Assembly: GCA_013141415.1 (NCBI GenBank)
Contig: JABFQY010000003.1
Coordinates: 62,001 to 126,000, forward strand
Source of the DNA: Kiritimatiellaceae bacterium
GTDB lineage: Bacteria; Verrucomicrobiota; Kiritimatiellia; Kiritimatiellales; Tichowtungiaceae
Reading direction: 5' to 3'
DNA length: 64,000 nucleotides
Shown: positions 35,223-43,438 of the stretch, in pieces
Numbering within the stretch: position 1 is the stretch's first letter
Layout: the number at the start of each line of letters is the position of its first letter
The notes under the pieces: model-generated
Database searches by the model: none
The model's input: the letters and a program-made list of their open reading frames with translations, nothing else
What the model was told of the DNA's origin: nothing
Program-made: the position numbers and the translations under genes

Positions 35223-36588
35223 ATTCGATCAGACTGCATTTTGTTGCATCAACCAGCGGAGCCATCTTCGCGATCATGGCCTCTTCGGTTTCCGGAATAT
35301 CATCTTCAATCGCCATTTCCATCATATCGAGCCAGCTCTCTTCGCGTTTATCCAGACGATATGATTTGTCATCGGCTCCCTTGCGGAGTTCTTCGAGCGC
35401 GGCCTGCACGGCGATGCGGGTTCGGTCGTAGGCCGTATTGCCCTGTACAATCTTTTTGGAGATGCGCAGTACAACTTCCGGATGAAGGACATAAGCCTGC
35501 GGATCAAGCGGCGCATCGGATTCAACCAGCCAGTCGCGCAGACGCAGTGCGTCTTCAGGTGAGCGGCGCGATGCAACATTCATCAAGCGGCAGTCGTAGG
35601 CGAGCTGTTCGGCGGAAACCATCGGAGCTTTGCCGCTGAGCAGCTGAACGTTCTGTACCGACTCGTTCGACCAGCAGTCGCAAACGGCGGCGGCAATGTT
35701 GCCGATTGGACTCAAATGAGCGCAAGCCGCCGATTTACCTTCGAGTGCAATCGGAGTTCCGGTGATGGCTTTGATATAGACACCTTCATAGGCGCAGTCT
35801 TTGCACGGACCGACCGCTCCCTGCTCGACTGCAATCAACGTACGCGGAACGGTGGCGACGCGTACCACGGCGGCAAAAATCTTCGGAATCATTTTTTTGT
35901 CCGCCAGCACCATGGCGGTATTTCCGAACCCGCAGGCGCTGTCGCCCGCCGGAATGACGCCGTTCTTTTTGCAGGCGGCCACCATGTGTTTCCACAAAAA
36001 TTCCATATCGCGGCAACCCAGCACGCCCAGCGCGAAAACCACGCCGGGAAGATCGGCATTAATCAATGCTTCGTCATTCAGTTCTTTTCCGCCGGTCGAT
36101 TCGATGGAGAGGAAGTCGGCTCCGGCTTCGCCGGCTTTATCGAATACTTCGAGCATGTGTTCCCAATGAATTCCACTGCGCATGATTGGCGGACGTGAAA
36201 ATTCCCGAATGTCGTTCGGCGTAAACCGGAGAGCGGTTTTTATTCCATACTTTTCCTGCGCCGCGATCAGCTTATCGGCCAGCAGGCGATTAATCTCCAA
36301 TCCCCATGCCGGATTGAGAGTCATGTCCGGAAGCGTTTCAAATTCGATCTGCAACTGCGGAACTTCCAGTTCAACGGAACGATGAATCACATCGTCGACC
36401 ATTTCCGTGTAATGAGCAACAACCTGCGGCCAGGTATCATTATTAATGTTCATGGCAGGCAGTGTGAAATTGACCTCCGGAAATACAATTCCGGTCCCGA
36501 TTTCTACCCCTCGCTTCGTTTTGACCGGCTTTGGGCAGCGCCCGTAAACAAAACTATTTAAGGAATCTATGGCTATGGCTTTACTCAT
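35206..36588 (-). CDS. mtaB: Methanol:corrinoid methyltransferase MtaB
   Basis: A 460-residue protein matching MtaB in length and pattern ('GIVFPEVNFTLP', 'IESTGGKE', 'IPAGDSACGFGNTAM', 'GPCKDCAYEG', 'IKAITGTPIALEGK'). The zinc ligands of the archaeal enzyme (a Glu and two Cys) correspond to E163, C219 and most likely C265. It activates methanol and moves its methyl to the cobalt of MtaC. AGGTGA precedes the ATG at 36588. It lies 58 nt downstream of mtaC, separated by a hairpin. Its substrate is assigned by homology, and another methylated substrate is possible. Confidence 0.9.
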   Translation of the reverse strand: MSKAIAIDSLNSFVYGRCPKPVKTKRGVEIGTGIVFPEVNFTLPAMNINNDTWPQVVAHYTEMVDDVIHRSVELEVPQLQIEFETLPDMTLNPAWGLEINRLLADKLIAAQEKYGIKTALRFTPNDIREFSRPPIMRSGIHWEHMLEVFDKAGEAGADFLSIESTGGKELNDEALINADLPGVVFALGVLGCRDMEFLWKHMVAACKKNGVIPAGDSACGFGNTAMVLADKKMIPKIFAAVVRVATVPRTLIAVEQGAVGPCKDCAYEGVYIKAITGTPIALEGKSAACAHLSPIGNIAAAVCDCWSNESVQNVQLLSGKAPMVSAEQLAYDCRLMNVASRRSPEDALRLRDWLVESDAPLDPQAYVLHPEVVLRISKKIVQGNTAYDRTRIAVQAALEELRKGADDKSYRLDKREESWLDMMEMAIEDDIPETEEAMIAKMAPLVDATKCSLIEYGIDA

Positions 36589-36604
36589 AATTTCACCTCA
36601 TATA

Positions 36605-36633
36605 AAAGCACCCCGTGATAGCGGGGTGCTTAA
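36605..36633 (-). promoter_or_regulatory. Hairpin between mtaC and mtaB
   Basis: AAGCACCCCG and CGGGGTGCTT form a perfect stem around a six-base loop. Read in the direction of transcription it is followed by only TTTTAT, then the mtaB ribosome site. It could be a weak terminator, or a 3' stabiliser giving more MtaC than MtaB. Confidence 0.6.
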
Positions 36634-36646
36634 CATTAATTTTTAA

Positions 36647-37273
36647 TTACTTGGCCAGTGCTTTTTCCACCGAAGCAACAGCCTGATTCGCATCGCTTGA
36701 GTAGCCGTCCGCACCGATTTCATCGGCATATTCCTGAGTTACCGGAGCGCCGCCGATGAGAATTTTCACTTTCGAACCTTTGGCTTTAAAGTGAGAGACG
36801 ACTTCCTTCATGTAGGGCATCGTCGTTGTCAGCAGGGCGCTGAGCATGATGACCTGAACGCCATTGCCAACCGCCTCTTCATACTTGGCCACATCGCAAT
36901 CCACGCCAATATCCATCACTTCATATCCGGCACCCTTCACCATCATGGCTACCAGATTTTTACCAATGTCATGCAGGTCGCCTTTGACTGTACCGATAGC
37001 AACCCGGCCTAGCGGTTCATGTCCGCTCTTCGAGAGAAGCGGATCAACAATATCCAGACCGGCCTGCATGGCGCGGGCGGCAATCAGCATTTCCGGAACA
37101 TAAACTTCATTACGACTGAACCGTGCGCCGATTTCCCGCATCGCCGGAATCATTGAATCCATCAGAATCGAACCGACATTCGCACCGGCGTTTACTTCAG
37201 CCTGAACCAGTACCGCTACGTCCTTGCGTTTGCCCTTCATAATCGAATTAAACAGTTCTTCATTTCTGGCCAT
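36647..37273 (-). CDS. mtaC: Methanol-type corrinoid protein MtaC
   Basis: A 208-residue two-domain corrinoid carrier. A helical cap domain (residues ~1-85) is followed by a Rossmann B12-binding domain with D99-L-H101-D-I-G104, where H101 would be the lower cobalt ligand, plus 'MLSALLTTTM' and 'ILIGGAPVT'. It accepts a methyl group from MtaB on cobalt and passes it to an MtaA-type enzyme. The ATG at 37273 has a strong AAAGGAGA site. The frame up to 37444 would cross the divergent promoter region and was rejected. First gene of the cluster, read away from the AraC-type regulator. Confidence 0.93.
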   Translation of the reverse strand: MARNEELFNSIMKGKRKDVAVLVQAEVNAGANVGSILMDSMIPAMREIGARFSRNEVYVPEMLIAARAMQAGLDIVDPLLSKSGHEPLGRVAIGTVKGDLHDIGKNLVAMMVKGAGYEVMDIGVDCDVAKYEEAVGNGVQVIMLSALLTTTMPYMKEVVSHFKAKGSKVKILIGGAPVTQEYADEIGADGYSSDANQAVASVEKALAK

Positions 37274-37295
37274 GGGTCTCTCCTTTGGTTTTAAG

Positions 37296-37322
37296 AATGC
37301 CTCCAGAGTAACTGAAATGCCT
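37296..37322 (+). promoter_or_regulatory. Direct repeat AATGCCT x2, likely AraC-type operator
   Basis: AATGCCT occurs at 37296-37302 and again at 37316-37322, a 20-bp spacing of about two helical turns, between mtaC and the divergent AraC-type gene. AraC-family dimers commonly bind such tandem half-sites. A looser CTCCAG/CTGGAG pair (37301-37306 and 37364-37369) lies in the same gap. Confidence 0.45.
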
Positions 37323-37425
37323 GAATAAAATAGGGTGATCACAAAAAATACATAATGATATTGCTGGAGCGGTTTTGTTTTTTTATAAAGACGGCCTAGA
37401 CAGCTGTAATTTGAGGATTTTTTAT

Positions 37426-38655
37426 ATGCCGATCTTGTCCGCAACCACTTTGAAACGCATCCGGAAAAGCTACCACAGCTCTTACCCGCTCGATGTTCTG
37501 GAAGTATCCCCTTCGGGAGTGTGCGATGACTGTAAGGATGCGATCACCAATCTGCCCGCACTGGTCAATGCGCGCAGCTATGGACTTGCAGAAGCTGTCC
37601 GCTGGGGTGAGCCATATATTTTCTTCCTGCTCCCCAACGTCATCAGCTGGATTATTCCTGTCGTCAGAGAAACCGAAATCCTCGGCGGACTGCTTGGCGG
37701 AGCAGTCATGATCGAAGCTGACCCGCATGACCAGCTGGAAACAGTCAACCACCTGACCACCTCAGGCTGCAACCGCAAAGCTGCCGAACAATATGTTAAA
37801 AATCTGCCGGTCTGGACTGACCGGGAACAACCGCAAAAAGCCGCCGGGTTTCTTTTCGCACTCACCTGCTGTGAGCTGGACTGGGACATGCTTCTGCTCA
37901 GTGAAAACCGGAAAAAAGCCTTAAGACAGCGGCAGATTGCCGAAGAAATCCACCGCCGCAAACTGGGCCCTAAAGATCGCACGTTGATCGACGAAGAGCG
38001 CACTTTGCTGTCACTAATGAAGGCCGGCGATCAGAAAGGAGCGCGGAGGGAACTGAATAAAACGCTCGGCGCCCTCTTTTCGCACACCGCCGACATCCGG
38101 CTGATCAAAGCTCATGTCATCGAAATGATGGGCTATCTGGTGCGCAGCGCGCTCGAAGACAGCCCGCACATGAGCTCGTTGATCGAGAAAAACCATGTCT
38201 GGATGACCGAGATCATTGACGCACCGGATTTTGAAAAACTGTCCAATGTCGTTGCGGATGCACTCGATGACTTTATGCGTAACATTTATCTGCAAGGTCA
38301 CAGCAAAGCGAATGAAACCGTCGCGCGAATTCTCAACTACCTGGGTGATAACTTTCACGAAACGGTCACGCTTGAGAATCTCTCAAAAGAAATCGGTCTC
38401 AGCACATTCCGCGTTGCCCATCTGGTCAAGGAAGTGACCGGAAAAACGGTGCTGCAACATGTTCACCAGTTGCGCGTTCAGGAAGCGCAGCGGCTTCTCG
38501 AGCAGAGCGACCTGAACTGTACCGATATCGCCTATGAAACCGGGTTCGGCGACCAGAGCTACTTCATCAAGCAGTTCCGTAAATGGATGGGCATAACACC
38601 CGCCCGCTACCGCCGACTTTACCTAACCGGAAAATCCGGCGAACAAAATTCGTGA
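37426..38655 (+). CDS. AraC-family regulator with PocR-like sensing domain
   Basis: A 409-residue regulator. The N-terminal ~180 residues contain 'PSGVCDDCKDA', 'RSYGLAEAVRWGEPYIFFL' and two further cysteines ('LTCCELDW'), reminiscent of a PocR ligand domain. A helical linker follows, then AraC-type tandem HTH at about 312-405 ('VTLENLSKEIGLSTFRVAHL', 'CTDIAYETGFGDQSYFIKQF'). The ATG at 37426 with TTGAGG upstream is preferred to the longer frame at 37375. Divergent from mtaC, it is the likely activator of the mta cluster. The cysteines might sense a corrinoid, metal or redox signal. Confidence 0.85.
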   Translation: MPILSATTLKRIRKSYHSSYPLDVLEVSPSGVCDDCKDAITNLPALVNARSYGLAEAVRWGEPYIFFLLPNVISWIIPVVRETEILGGLLGGAVMIEADPHDQLETVNHLTTSGCNRKAAEQYVKNLPVWTDREQPQKAAGFLFALTCCELDWDMLLLSENRKKALRQRQIAEEIHRRKLGPKDRTLIDEERTLLSLMKAGDQKGARRELNKTLGALFSHTADIRLIKAHVIEMMGYLVRSALEDSPHMSSLIEKNHVWMTEIIDAPDFEKLSNVVADALDDFMRNIYLQGHSKANETVARILNYLGDNFHETVTLENLSKEIGLSTFRVAHLVKEVTGKTVLQHVHQLRVQEAQRLLEQSDLNCTDIAYETGFGDQSYFIKQFRKWMGITPARYRRLYLTGKSGEQNS

Positions 38656-38659
38656 ACCA

Positions 38660-38782
38660 CAGGCTTGACCGCAAATGCACTTCCGCCTACCTTGCGCCCC
38701 TGATGCAGGAAGCGCAGGGAAAGTGCCGTGAGAACCGGCCGCTGTCGCGCAACCGTTAAAGCCGGAACACCGCCTTTCTGCC
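38660..38782 (+). promoter_or_regulatory. Cobalamin riboswitch
   Basis: The aptamer core shows the conserved order: AGGGAAAGTGCCGTGAGAAC (38716-38735), GCTGTCGCGCAACCGTTAA (near 38741-38759) and the B12 box GCCGGAACACCGCC (38761-38774). It ends just before a helix that covers the btuB ribosome site. It would bind adenosyl- or methylcobalamin and lower expression of the btu genes when B12 is plentiful. The 5' edge of the aptamer is approximate. Confidence 0.9.
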
Positions 38783-38819
38783 GTAACCTGAACCCGCCTT
38801 CGCGTAAGAGGCAGAAATG
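38775..38819 (+). promoter_or_regulatory. Ribosome-site-sequestering helix of the riboswitch
   Basis: TTTCTGCC (38775-38782), immediately after the B12 box, is perfectly complementary to GGCAGAAA (38810-38817). The second arm covers the end of the GAGG ribosome site and the A of the btuB ATG. This is the layout of a translational off-switch. Confidence 0.75.
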
Positions 38820-40808
38820 GGAATGATGAAAAAACGGATACTTACCGCCGCGTTGAGCGGCGCACTATTCACCGGCACCTTTGCCGAAACCACCAATACC
38901 GTCACAGACGCAGAACGTATTGTCATCACAGCAACCCGTAGCGCCAGCGACGTACGCAATGTGCCAGGTAATCCGTCGGTCGTCACAGCGCAGGATATTG
39001 CCGACGGGCATTACACTTCCGTTCCCGAAGCCTTAGAGAAAAAGGCCGGAATCTTTTTCCGTAACTATGCCGACAATCCGTCGCAGGCCGCTGTCGATAT
39101 TCGCGGATTCGGCGGGGACAATCCGCACGGCAAAGTACTGGTGCTTGTCAACGGGCGCAAACTGAATCGTCCGGACATGGCGGTTATTAACTGGGCTCAA
39201 ATTCCAATGCAGGCGGTTGAGCGCATCGAAGTGGTTCGCGGTCCAAACTCAGTTCTTTATGGCGACCACGCCGTCGGCGGTGTCATTAATATTATCACCC
39301 GCGACGGCGCAGATATTCCGGAAACTTCGCTTCAAGCGTCGGCAGGAAGTTACGGAGCGTTTGATCAAAATGTGGTCACCTCCGGAAAACTGGACGGACT
39401 CGGATATGTTGCAACCGCCGGACACCAGTCCGGCGACGGCTACCGTAACCGCTCAGCCTACGACACATCCTCCGGCAGTCTACGGCTGAGCGGCGCCATC
39501 AACGAACAGGTCTCGGCTTACGCCGAAGGTTCCGTCGTAAAAGAGCGGCATGAACTGCCGGGCGCACTTTCGTTGGCACAAGTTCAGCAAAACCGGCGGC
39601 AGGCCGCGAATTTGGCCGATGAAGCCGACGAAACCTACTACACTTTCAACACCGGCGTTAAAGTCGTGCCGACAGATGAGTTGATTTTTGATTTAGACGG
39701 CGGCATGTCCAGAAAAGACCTGCAGGCAGATATGCCTTCCTATTGGCCGGCTTCCTACTACGATTACAAAATCAACAGCTATACCCTCTCGCCAAAAGTC
39801 ACTCTGCTGACGCCGGTTGCCAACATGGATAATGAGTTTATCCTCGGCAGTGATCTTGCACGGGAAACACTTGTCACAAAAAAATATAACGATCTTAGCC
39901 GTACAGTGCTGGCCACCGATACGAAGGTCACCAAAGATCTGATCGGCGGATATATTGCCGACACCCTCAGCTTAACCGACAAGCTTCTTTTGAGCGGCGG
40001 CGCACGTCTCGAACAGAACAAAGTCAATGCCCACCACGAAAACGGCGCTGGTGTTACGCAATACGATGACTCAATAACCCACACCAAAAAAGCCTGGCAG
40101 ACGGCGCTTAATTGGATGCCGACCGATACGTTGAAACTGTTTACTGGTGTCAAAAGCACCTACCGCTATCCCTTTATCGACGAACAGGCGATTTATTCAG
40201 GCTGGGGCGATGCCTTCAATAAAGACCTCAGACCGGAAACCGGCATCAACTATGAAACTGGCGTCGAAGTAACACCGGTCTCGAACGTTGTGTTGCAGGC
40301 AACCGCATTTCAAACTGATATGAAGGACGAAATCGCCTGGGGCGCAGGCAAGAATGAAAACCTCGACAAAACCACCCACCGTGGCGTCGAGCTGCACGCC
40401 GGTTATAAGAACGAAGCCTTTGCCATCGACGGATATTACACCTGGCTTCAGTCCGAATTCACCGCCGGCGTGAACAACGGAAACGAAATTCCGTGGGTTC
40501 CGCAGAACAAACTCGACGTTAACCTCGCGCTGTTCCTGACCGGCGCACTGACCCTCAACACGCACATGAGCTATGTCAGCAGCATGTATCCATCCGGCGA
40601 TAATTCTAACTCAGCCGGAACGCTGTCGGACTACACCATCTTCGACTCACTGCTTGAATACAAACTGCCGATCAAAAAATTCGAGACCAAAGTTTTCGCC
40701 GGAGTGGACAATATCTTCGCAACCAAATACAACTTCCTTGCATATAGCTGGGGCTATTATCCTGCGCCGGAGCGAACCTATAAAGCCGGGCTTAATGTGA
40801 AATTCTAA
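38817..40808 (+). CDS. btuB: TonB-dependent cobalamin receptor (BtuB-like)
   Basis: A 663-residue outer-membrane receptor. A signal peptide (ends near 'GTFAE') is followed by a TonB-box-like 'IVITATR', a plug domain ('VPEALEKKAGIFFRNYADN', 'VDIRGFGG', 'VLVNGRKLNRPDM', 'VERIEVVRGPNSVLYG') and a 22-strand-type barrel ending in 'AGLNVKF' with terminal Phe. B12 specificity is inferred from the riboswitch upstream and the btuF, btuD and btuC genes downstream. The first ATG (38817) is used, and ATGs at 38823 and 38826 are alternatives. The stop overlaps the btuF start. Confidence 0.92.
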   Translation: MGMMKKRILTAALSGALFTGTFAETTNTVTDAERIVITATRSASDVRNVPGNPSVVTAQDIADGHYTSVPEALEKKAGIFFRNYADNPSQAAVDIRGFGGDNPHGKVLVLVNGRKLNRPDMAVINWAQIPMQAVERIEVVRGPNSVLYGDHAVGGVINIITRDGADIPETSLQASAGSYGAFDQNVVTSGKLDGLGYVATAGHQSGDGYRNRSAYDTSSGSLRLSGAINEQVSAYAEGSVVKERHELPGALSLAQVQQNRRQAANLADEADETYYTFNTGVKVVPTDELIFDLDGGMSRKDLQADMPSYWPASYYDYKINSYTLSPKVTLLTPVANMDNEFILGSDLARETLVTKKYNDLSRTVLATDTKVTKDLIGGYIADTLSLTDKLLLSGGARLEQNKVNAHHENGAGVTQYDDSITHTKKAWQTALNWMPTDTLKLFTGVKSTYRYPFIDEQAIYSGWGDAFNKDLRPETGINYETGVEVTPVSNVVLQATAFQTDMKDEIAWGAGKNENLDKTTHRGVELHAGYKNEAFAIDGYYTWLQSEFTAGVNNGNEIPWVPQNKLDVNLALFLTGALTLNTHMSYVSSMYPSGDNSNSAGTLSDYTIFDSLLEYKLPIKKFETKVFAGVDNIFATKYNFLAYSWGYYPAPERTYKAGLNVKF

Positions 40809-41617
40809 TGGCCATGAAATGCATAGCGTTGCTCGCTGCCGCCCTGCTCCTTGCGGGGTGCGGAGAGCGGCGTGTACAAAGTTCTCATCAGGGGTTGCGC
40901 ATTGTGGCGATGGCTCCTAACACCACCGAGATTCTCTACGCGCTCGGTTTGAGCAACTCGGTGGTCGGTGTCAGTCACTACGCGGTTTACCCGCCGGAAG
41001 CCAAACAGAAACCGTCCGTCGGCGGAACGTACGATCCGAACTTTGAAATGATCGTTGCTCTGCAACCCGATCTGGTGATCGGACTTGAAACACAAAAGGA
41101 TATCGCCGCGCAGCTCAAAGCGCTCGACATCCCGTTTTTCGGCGTGGCGCACGAACACATCAGCGAAATCATGCAGTCCATCCTCACCATCGGCAAAGCC
41201 TGCGGCGCGGAAGCCGAAGCGCAGCAGCTATTCCAATCTCTGGAAGCAACTGCGTTGCGGCTTACGGTTTCTTCTGGCGACCGGAAACCCCGGGTTCTCG
41301 TTTGCGTCGGACACGATGAAAGCCTCAGCCGGATGTATGTCGCCGGTAAGGGAACTTTCTACGACGAGCTGATCGAACGCGCCGGCGGCATCAACGCCTG
41401 CGGAGAATCCGCCGCCAAATATCCGGAGATTTCACCGGAAGGTTTGGCGACACTGCGCCCCGATGTCGTCATCGATATTCTTCCTAACCCCGGACATTTC
41501 ACCGCCAGTGACTGGAAGCCTTATCGCGCCGTCGTGATTACCAACGATTACGCCTCGATTCCGGGGCCGCGTTTTGTTCTGCTCCTTCAGGATTTTATCA
41601 AAGCCATTCATGAATAA
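40808..41617 (+). CDS. btuF: Cobalamin-binding periplasmic lipoprotein BtuF
   Basis: A 269-residue substrate-binding protein of the BtuF/FecB helical-backbone type. The lipoprotein signal has lipobox LAGC with lipidated C18. 'RIVAMAPNTTEILYALG' and 'YDPNFEMIVALQPDLVIG' match the family. It would be anchored in the membrane, capture corrinoid in the periplasm and deliver it to BtuCD. The start overlaps the btuB stop by one base. The end overlaps btuD. Confidence 0.9.
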   Translation: MAMKCIALLAAALLLAGCGERRVQSSHQGLRIVAMAPNTTEILYALGLSNSVVGVSHYAVYPPEAKQKPSVGGTYDPNFEMIVALQPDLVIGLETQKDIAAQLKALDIPFFGVAHEHISEIMQSILTIGKACGAEAEAQQLFQSLEATALRLTVSSGDRKPRVLVCVGHDESLSRMYVAGKGTFYDELIERAGGINACGESAAKYPEISPEGLATLRPDVVIDILPNPGHFTASDWKPYRAVVITNDYASIPGPRFVLLLQDFIKAIHE

Positions 41618-42443
41618 CGCCATCCAGATTGAAAACCTTGCGCTGGAACTGAATGGCGCGCCGATTCTGAAAGCCGTTTCGTTCGGCATCGGCGCAGGCG
41701 AATACGTTTCAGTCATCGGCCCGAACGGCGCGGGCAAAACCACACTGCTGCGCTGTCTGCTCGGCATGTATTCATACAAAGGCTCGGCAAAAGTCGGCGG
41801 AATCGAGTGCCGCAGTTATGACAGCCGTGCGCTGGCCCGGCAGGTCAGCTATGTGCCGCAAACGCACGATCTGGAATTTCCGCTGACGGTTTACGACTTC
41901 GTCATGATGGGCCGCTACCCATACCTTTCCGCACTTTCTCCGGCACGGAAGCCGGACGAAGACGCGGTCGAACGGGCACTGGATATTACCGGCACGGCGC
42001 AGTTCAGAAGCCGGACGCTCCGCACACTCTCCGGCGGCGAACGACAAAAAGTGTACATCGCCGCCGCGCTGGCGCAGGAAACGCCGGTCATGCTGCTCGA
42101 CGAACCGGCCACCTTTCTCGACTGGCGGCATCAATCCGAAGTGATGACGCTGCTCAAAAAAATAAACGTTGAGTGCGGCGCCACCATTCTGGCCGTCAAC
42201 CACGACCTCAATAGCGCCGCGCACTGGAGTGACCGCATTGTCGCTCTGAAAGACGGTCGGACGCTTTTCACCGGTACGCCGCAGGAACTGATTCAGCCCG
42301 CGCCGCTTGAAACGCTTTTCGAAACCGCCTTCGTCCGCAAAGAAACTCTTGCTCCTGCTTCGGAATCTATCGTAGACGCGACGCCCCCGTCGCGTCCTCA
42401 AGAACGGCAAAAACGCGACGAGGGCGTCGCGTCTACGTTATGA
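41610..42443 (+). CDS. btuD: Cobalamin ABC transporter ATPase BtuD, with repeat-derived C-terminus
   Basis: A 277-residue ABC ATPase with Walker A 'GPNGAGKTT', Q-loop 'SYVPQTHDLEF', signature 'LSGGERQKVYIAAAL', Walker B 'VMLLDEPATFLD' and the H-loop 'VNHDL'. It powers corrinoid import with BtuC. The ATG at 41610 lies inside the end of btuF. The last ~23 residues (from about 'IVDATPPSRPQ') are encoded entirely by a double palindrome at 42371-42437, so the natural C-terminus has been replaced or extended by a repeat that stays in frame and ends 2 nt before the btuC ATG. Confidence 0.93.
   Translation: MNNAIQIENLALELNGAPILKAVSFGIGAGEYVSVIGPNGAGKTTLLRCLLGMYSYKGSAKVGGIECRSYDSRALARQVSYVPQTHDLEFPLTVYDFVMMGRYPYLSALSPARKPDEDAVERALDITGTAQFRSRTLRTLSGGERQKVYIAAALAQETPVMLLDEPATFLDWRHQSEVMTLLKKINVECGATILAVNHDLNSAAHWSDRIVALKDGRTLFTGTPQELIQPAPLETLFETAFVRKETLAPASESIVDATPPSRPQERQKRDEGVASTL
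42371..42437. repeat. REPIN-like double palindrome inside the 3' end of btuD
   Basis: Two 25-nt arms (42371-42395 and 42413-42437) are inverted copies of each other, 24 of 25 matching. Each arm itself holds a small hairpin (GCGACG/CGTCGC). An inverted pair of REP units with a short spacer is the form called REPIN. It lies in the coding frame of btuD and directly before the btuC start. Confidence 0.85.
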
Positions 42444-43387
42444 AAATAAAATTTACTATTTTGACTCTGCTGGCATTGGTGTCACTCCTGGTGTTTCCAC
42501 TGATTGGAAGCACTGATGTTCTGCACGATCCAATGGGCCGCGAAATTCTGATGAAGCTTCGAATTCCGCGCGTCCTGACAGCGTTTCTGGCCGGTATCGC
42601 GCTGGCATCCAGCGGTATGATTTTTCAGGCGCTCTTCCGTAATCCGCTGGCGACACCGGATACGCTCGGCGTTTCCGGCGGCGCGGCACTCGGTGCCACC
42701 GTCTGGATGCGTTTCGGCGCGCCGCTGCTTTTTGCCGGCGTTGCCGGAGCTTCTATCGCCGGATTTTTTGGCGCGCTGGGAACGGTACTGCTGGTTTACG
42801 GACTGGCGCGGATCAAAAGCGGATTTTCCTCCGCTACGCTATTGCTGGCCGGTGTGGCGGTAAATCTTTTCTTCTCCAGCCTGATTCTGCTGATGCAATA
42901 TTTCAGCGACCCCGGCGAAACTTTCCGCATGATCCGCTGGCTGATGGGCGGCTTTTCTGTCGTCGGCTTCACCACGCCAATCAATCTGGCAGTCTTTACT
43001 GCCATCGGACTGATCATTGCCGGTTTGTTAACCCGCGAGATGAATCTGCTGCTGATCGGCGAGGAACTGGCCGGTGCGCGCGGCGTAAATGTGGATCGCA
43101 CCAAAAAACTGCTGTTCTTCTCCGCGTCGCTGATGACCGGTGCCGCCGTTGCTTTTTGCGGGCCGATCGCCTTTGTCGGACTGATGGTTCCGCACATCGG
43201 ACGCCAGCTGATCGGCTCCGACCACCGGAAACTTTTTCCGGCGGTCATTCTGCTCGGCGGCGCGTTTCTGGTTATCTGCGACGGACTGGCGCGCACCCTG
43301 CTCGCTCCGGTCGAAATGCCCGCCGGACTCATCACCTCGCTGCTCGGCGGCCCGTTCTTCCTCTGGCTGCTCCTGCGGAAGGCATAA
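42440..43387 (+). CDS. btuC: Cobalamin ABC transporter permease BtuC
   Basis: A 315-residue FecCD-family permease with eight to ten hydrophobic segments and family motifs 'LRIPRVLTAFLAGIALASSG', 'FQALFRNPLATPDTLGVSGG' and 'FCGPIAFVGLMVPHIGR'. It forms the membrane channel of the corrinoid importer with BtuD and BtuF. The ATG overlaps the btuD stop, and the region where its ribosome site should be is filled by the palindrome. Translation may therefore depend on coupling to btuD. Confidence 0.93.
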   Translation: MKIKFTILTLLALVSLLVFPLIGSTDVLHDPMGREILMKLRIPRVLTAFLAGIALASSGMIFQALFRNPLATPDTLGVSGGAALGATVWMRFGAPLLFAGVAGASIAGFFGALGTVLLVYGLARIKSGFSSATLLLAGVAVNLFFSSLILLMQYFSDPGETFRMIRWLMGGFSVVGFTTPINLAVFTAIGLIIAGLLTREMNLLLIGEELAGARGVNVDRTKKLLFFSASLMTGAAVAFCGPIAFVGLMVPHIGRQLIGSDHRKLFPAVILLGGAFLVICDGLARTLLAPVEMPAGLITSLLGGPFFLWLLLRKA

Positions 43388-43438
43388 TCGCACATTGGTA
43401 ATTGAACATCCTCCGCCGACTGTGGGATGCTGGCGCGC

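Noticed and set aside
36647-37444. Longer mtaC frame starting at 37444
   Set aside because: It runs through the divergent regulatory region. The ATG at 37273 has a strong ribosome site and matches the family start.
39217-39489. Small frames inside btuB and other overlapping frames
   Set aside because: They have no start signals, and the host gene is well supported.
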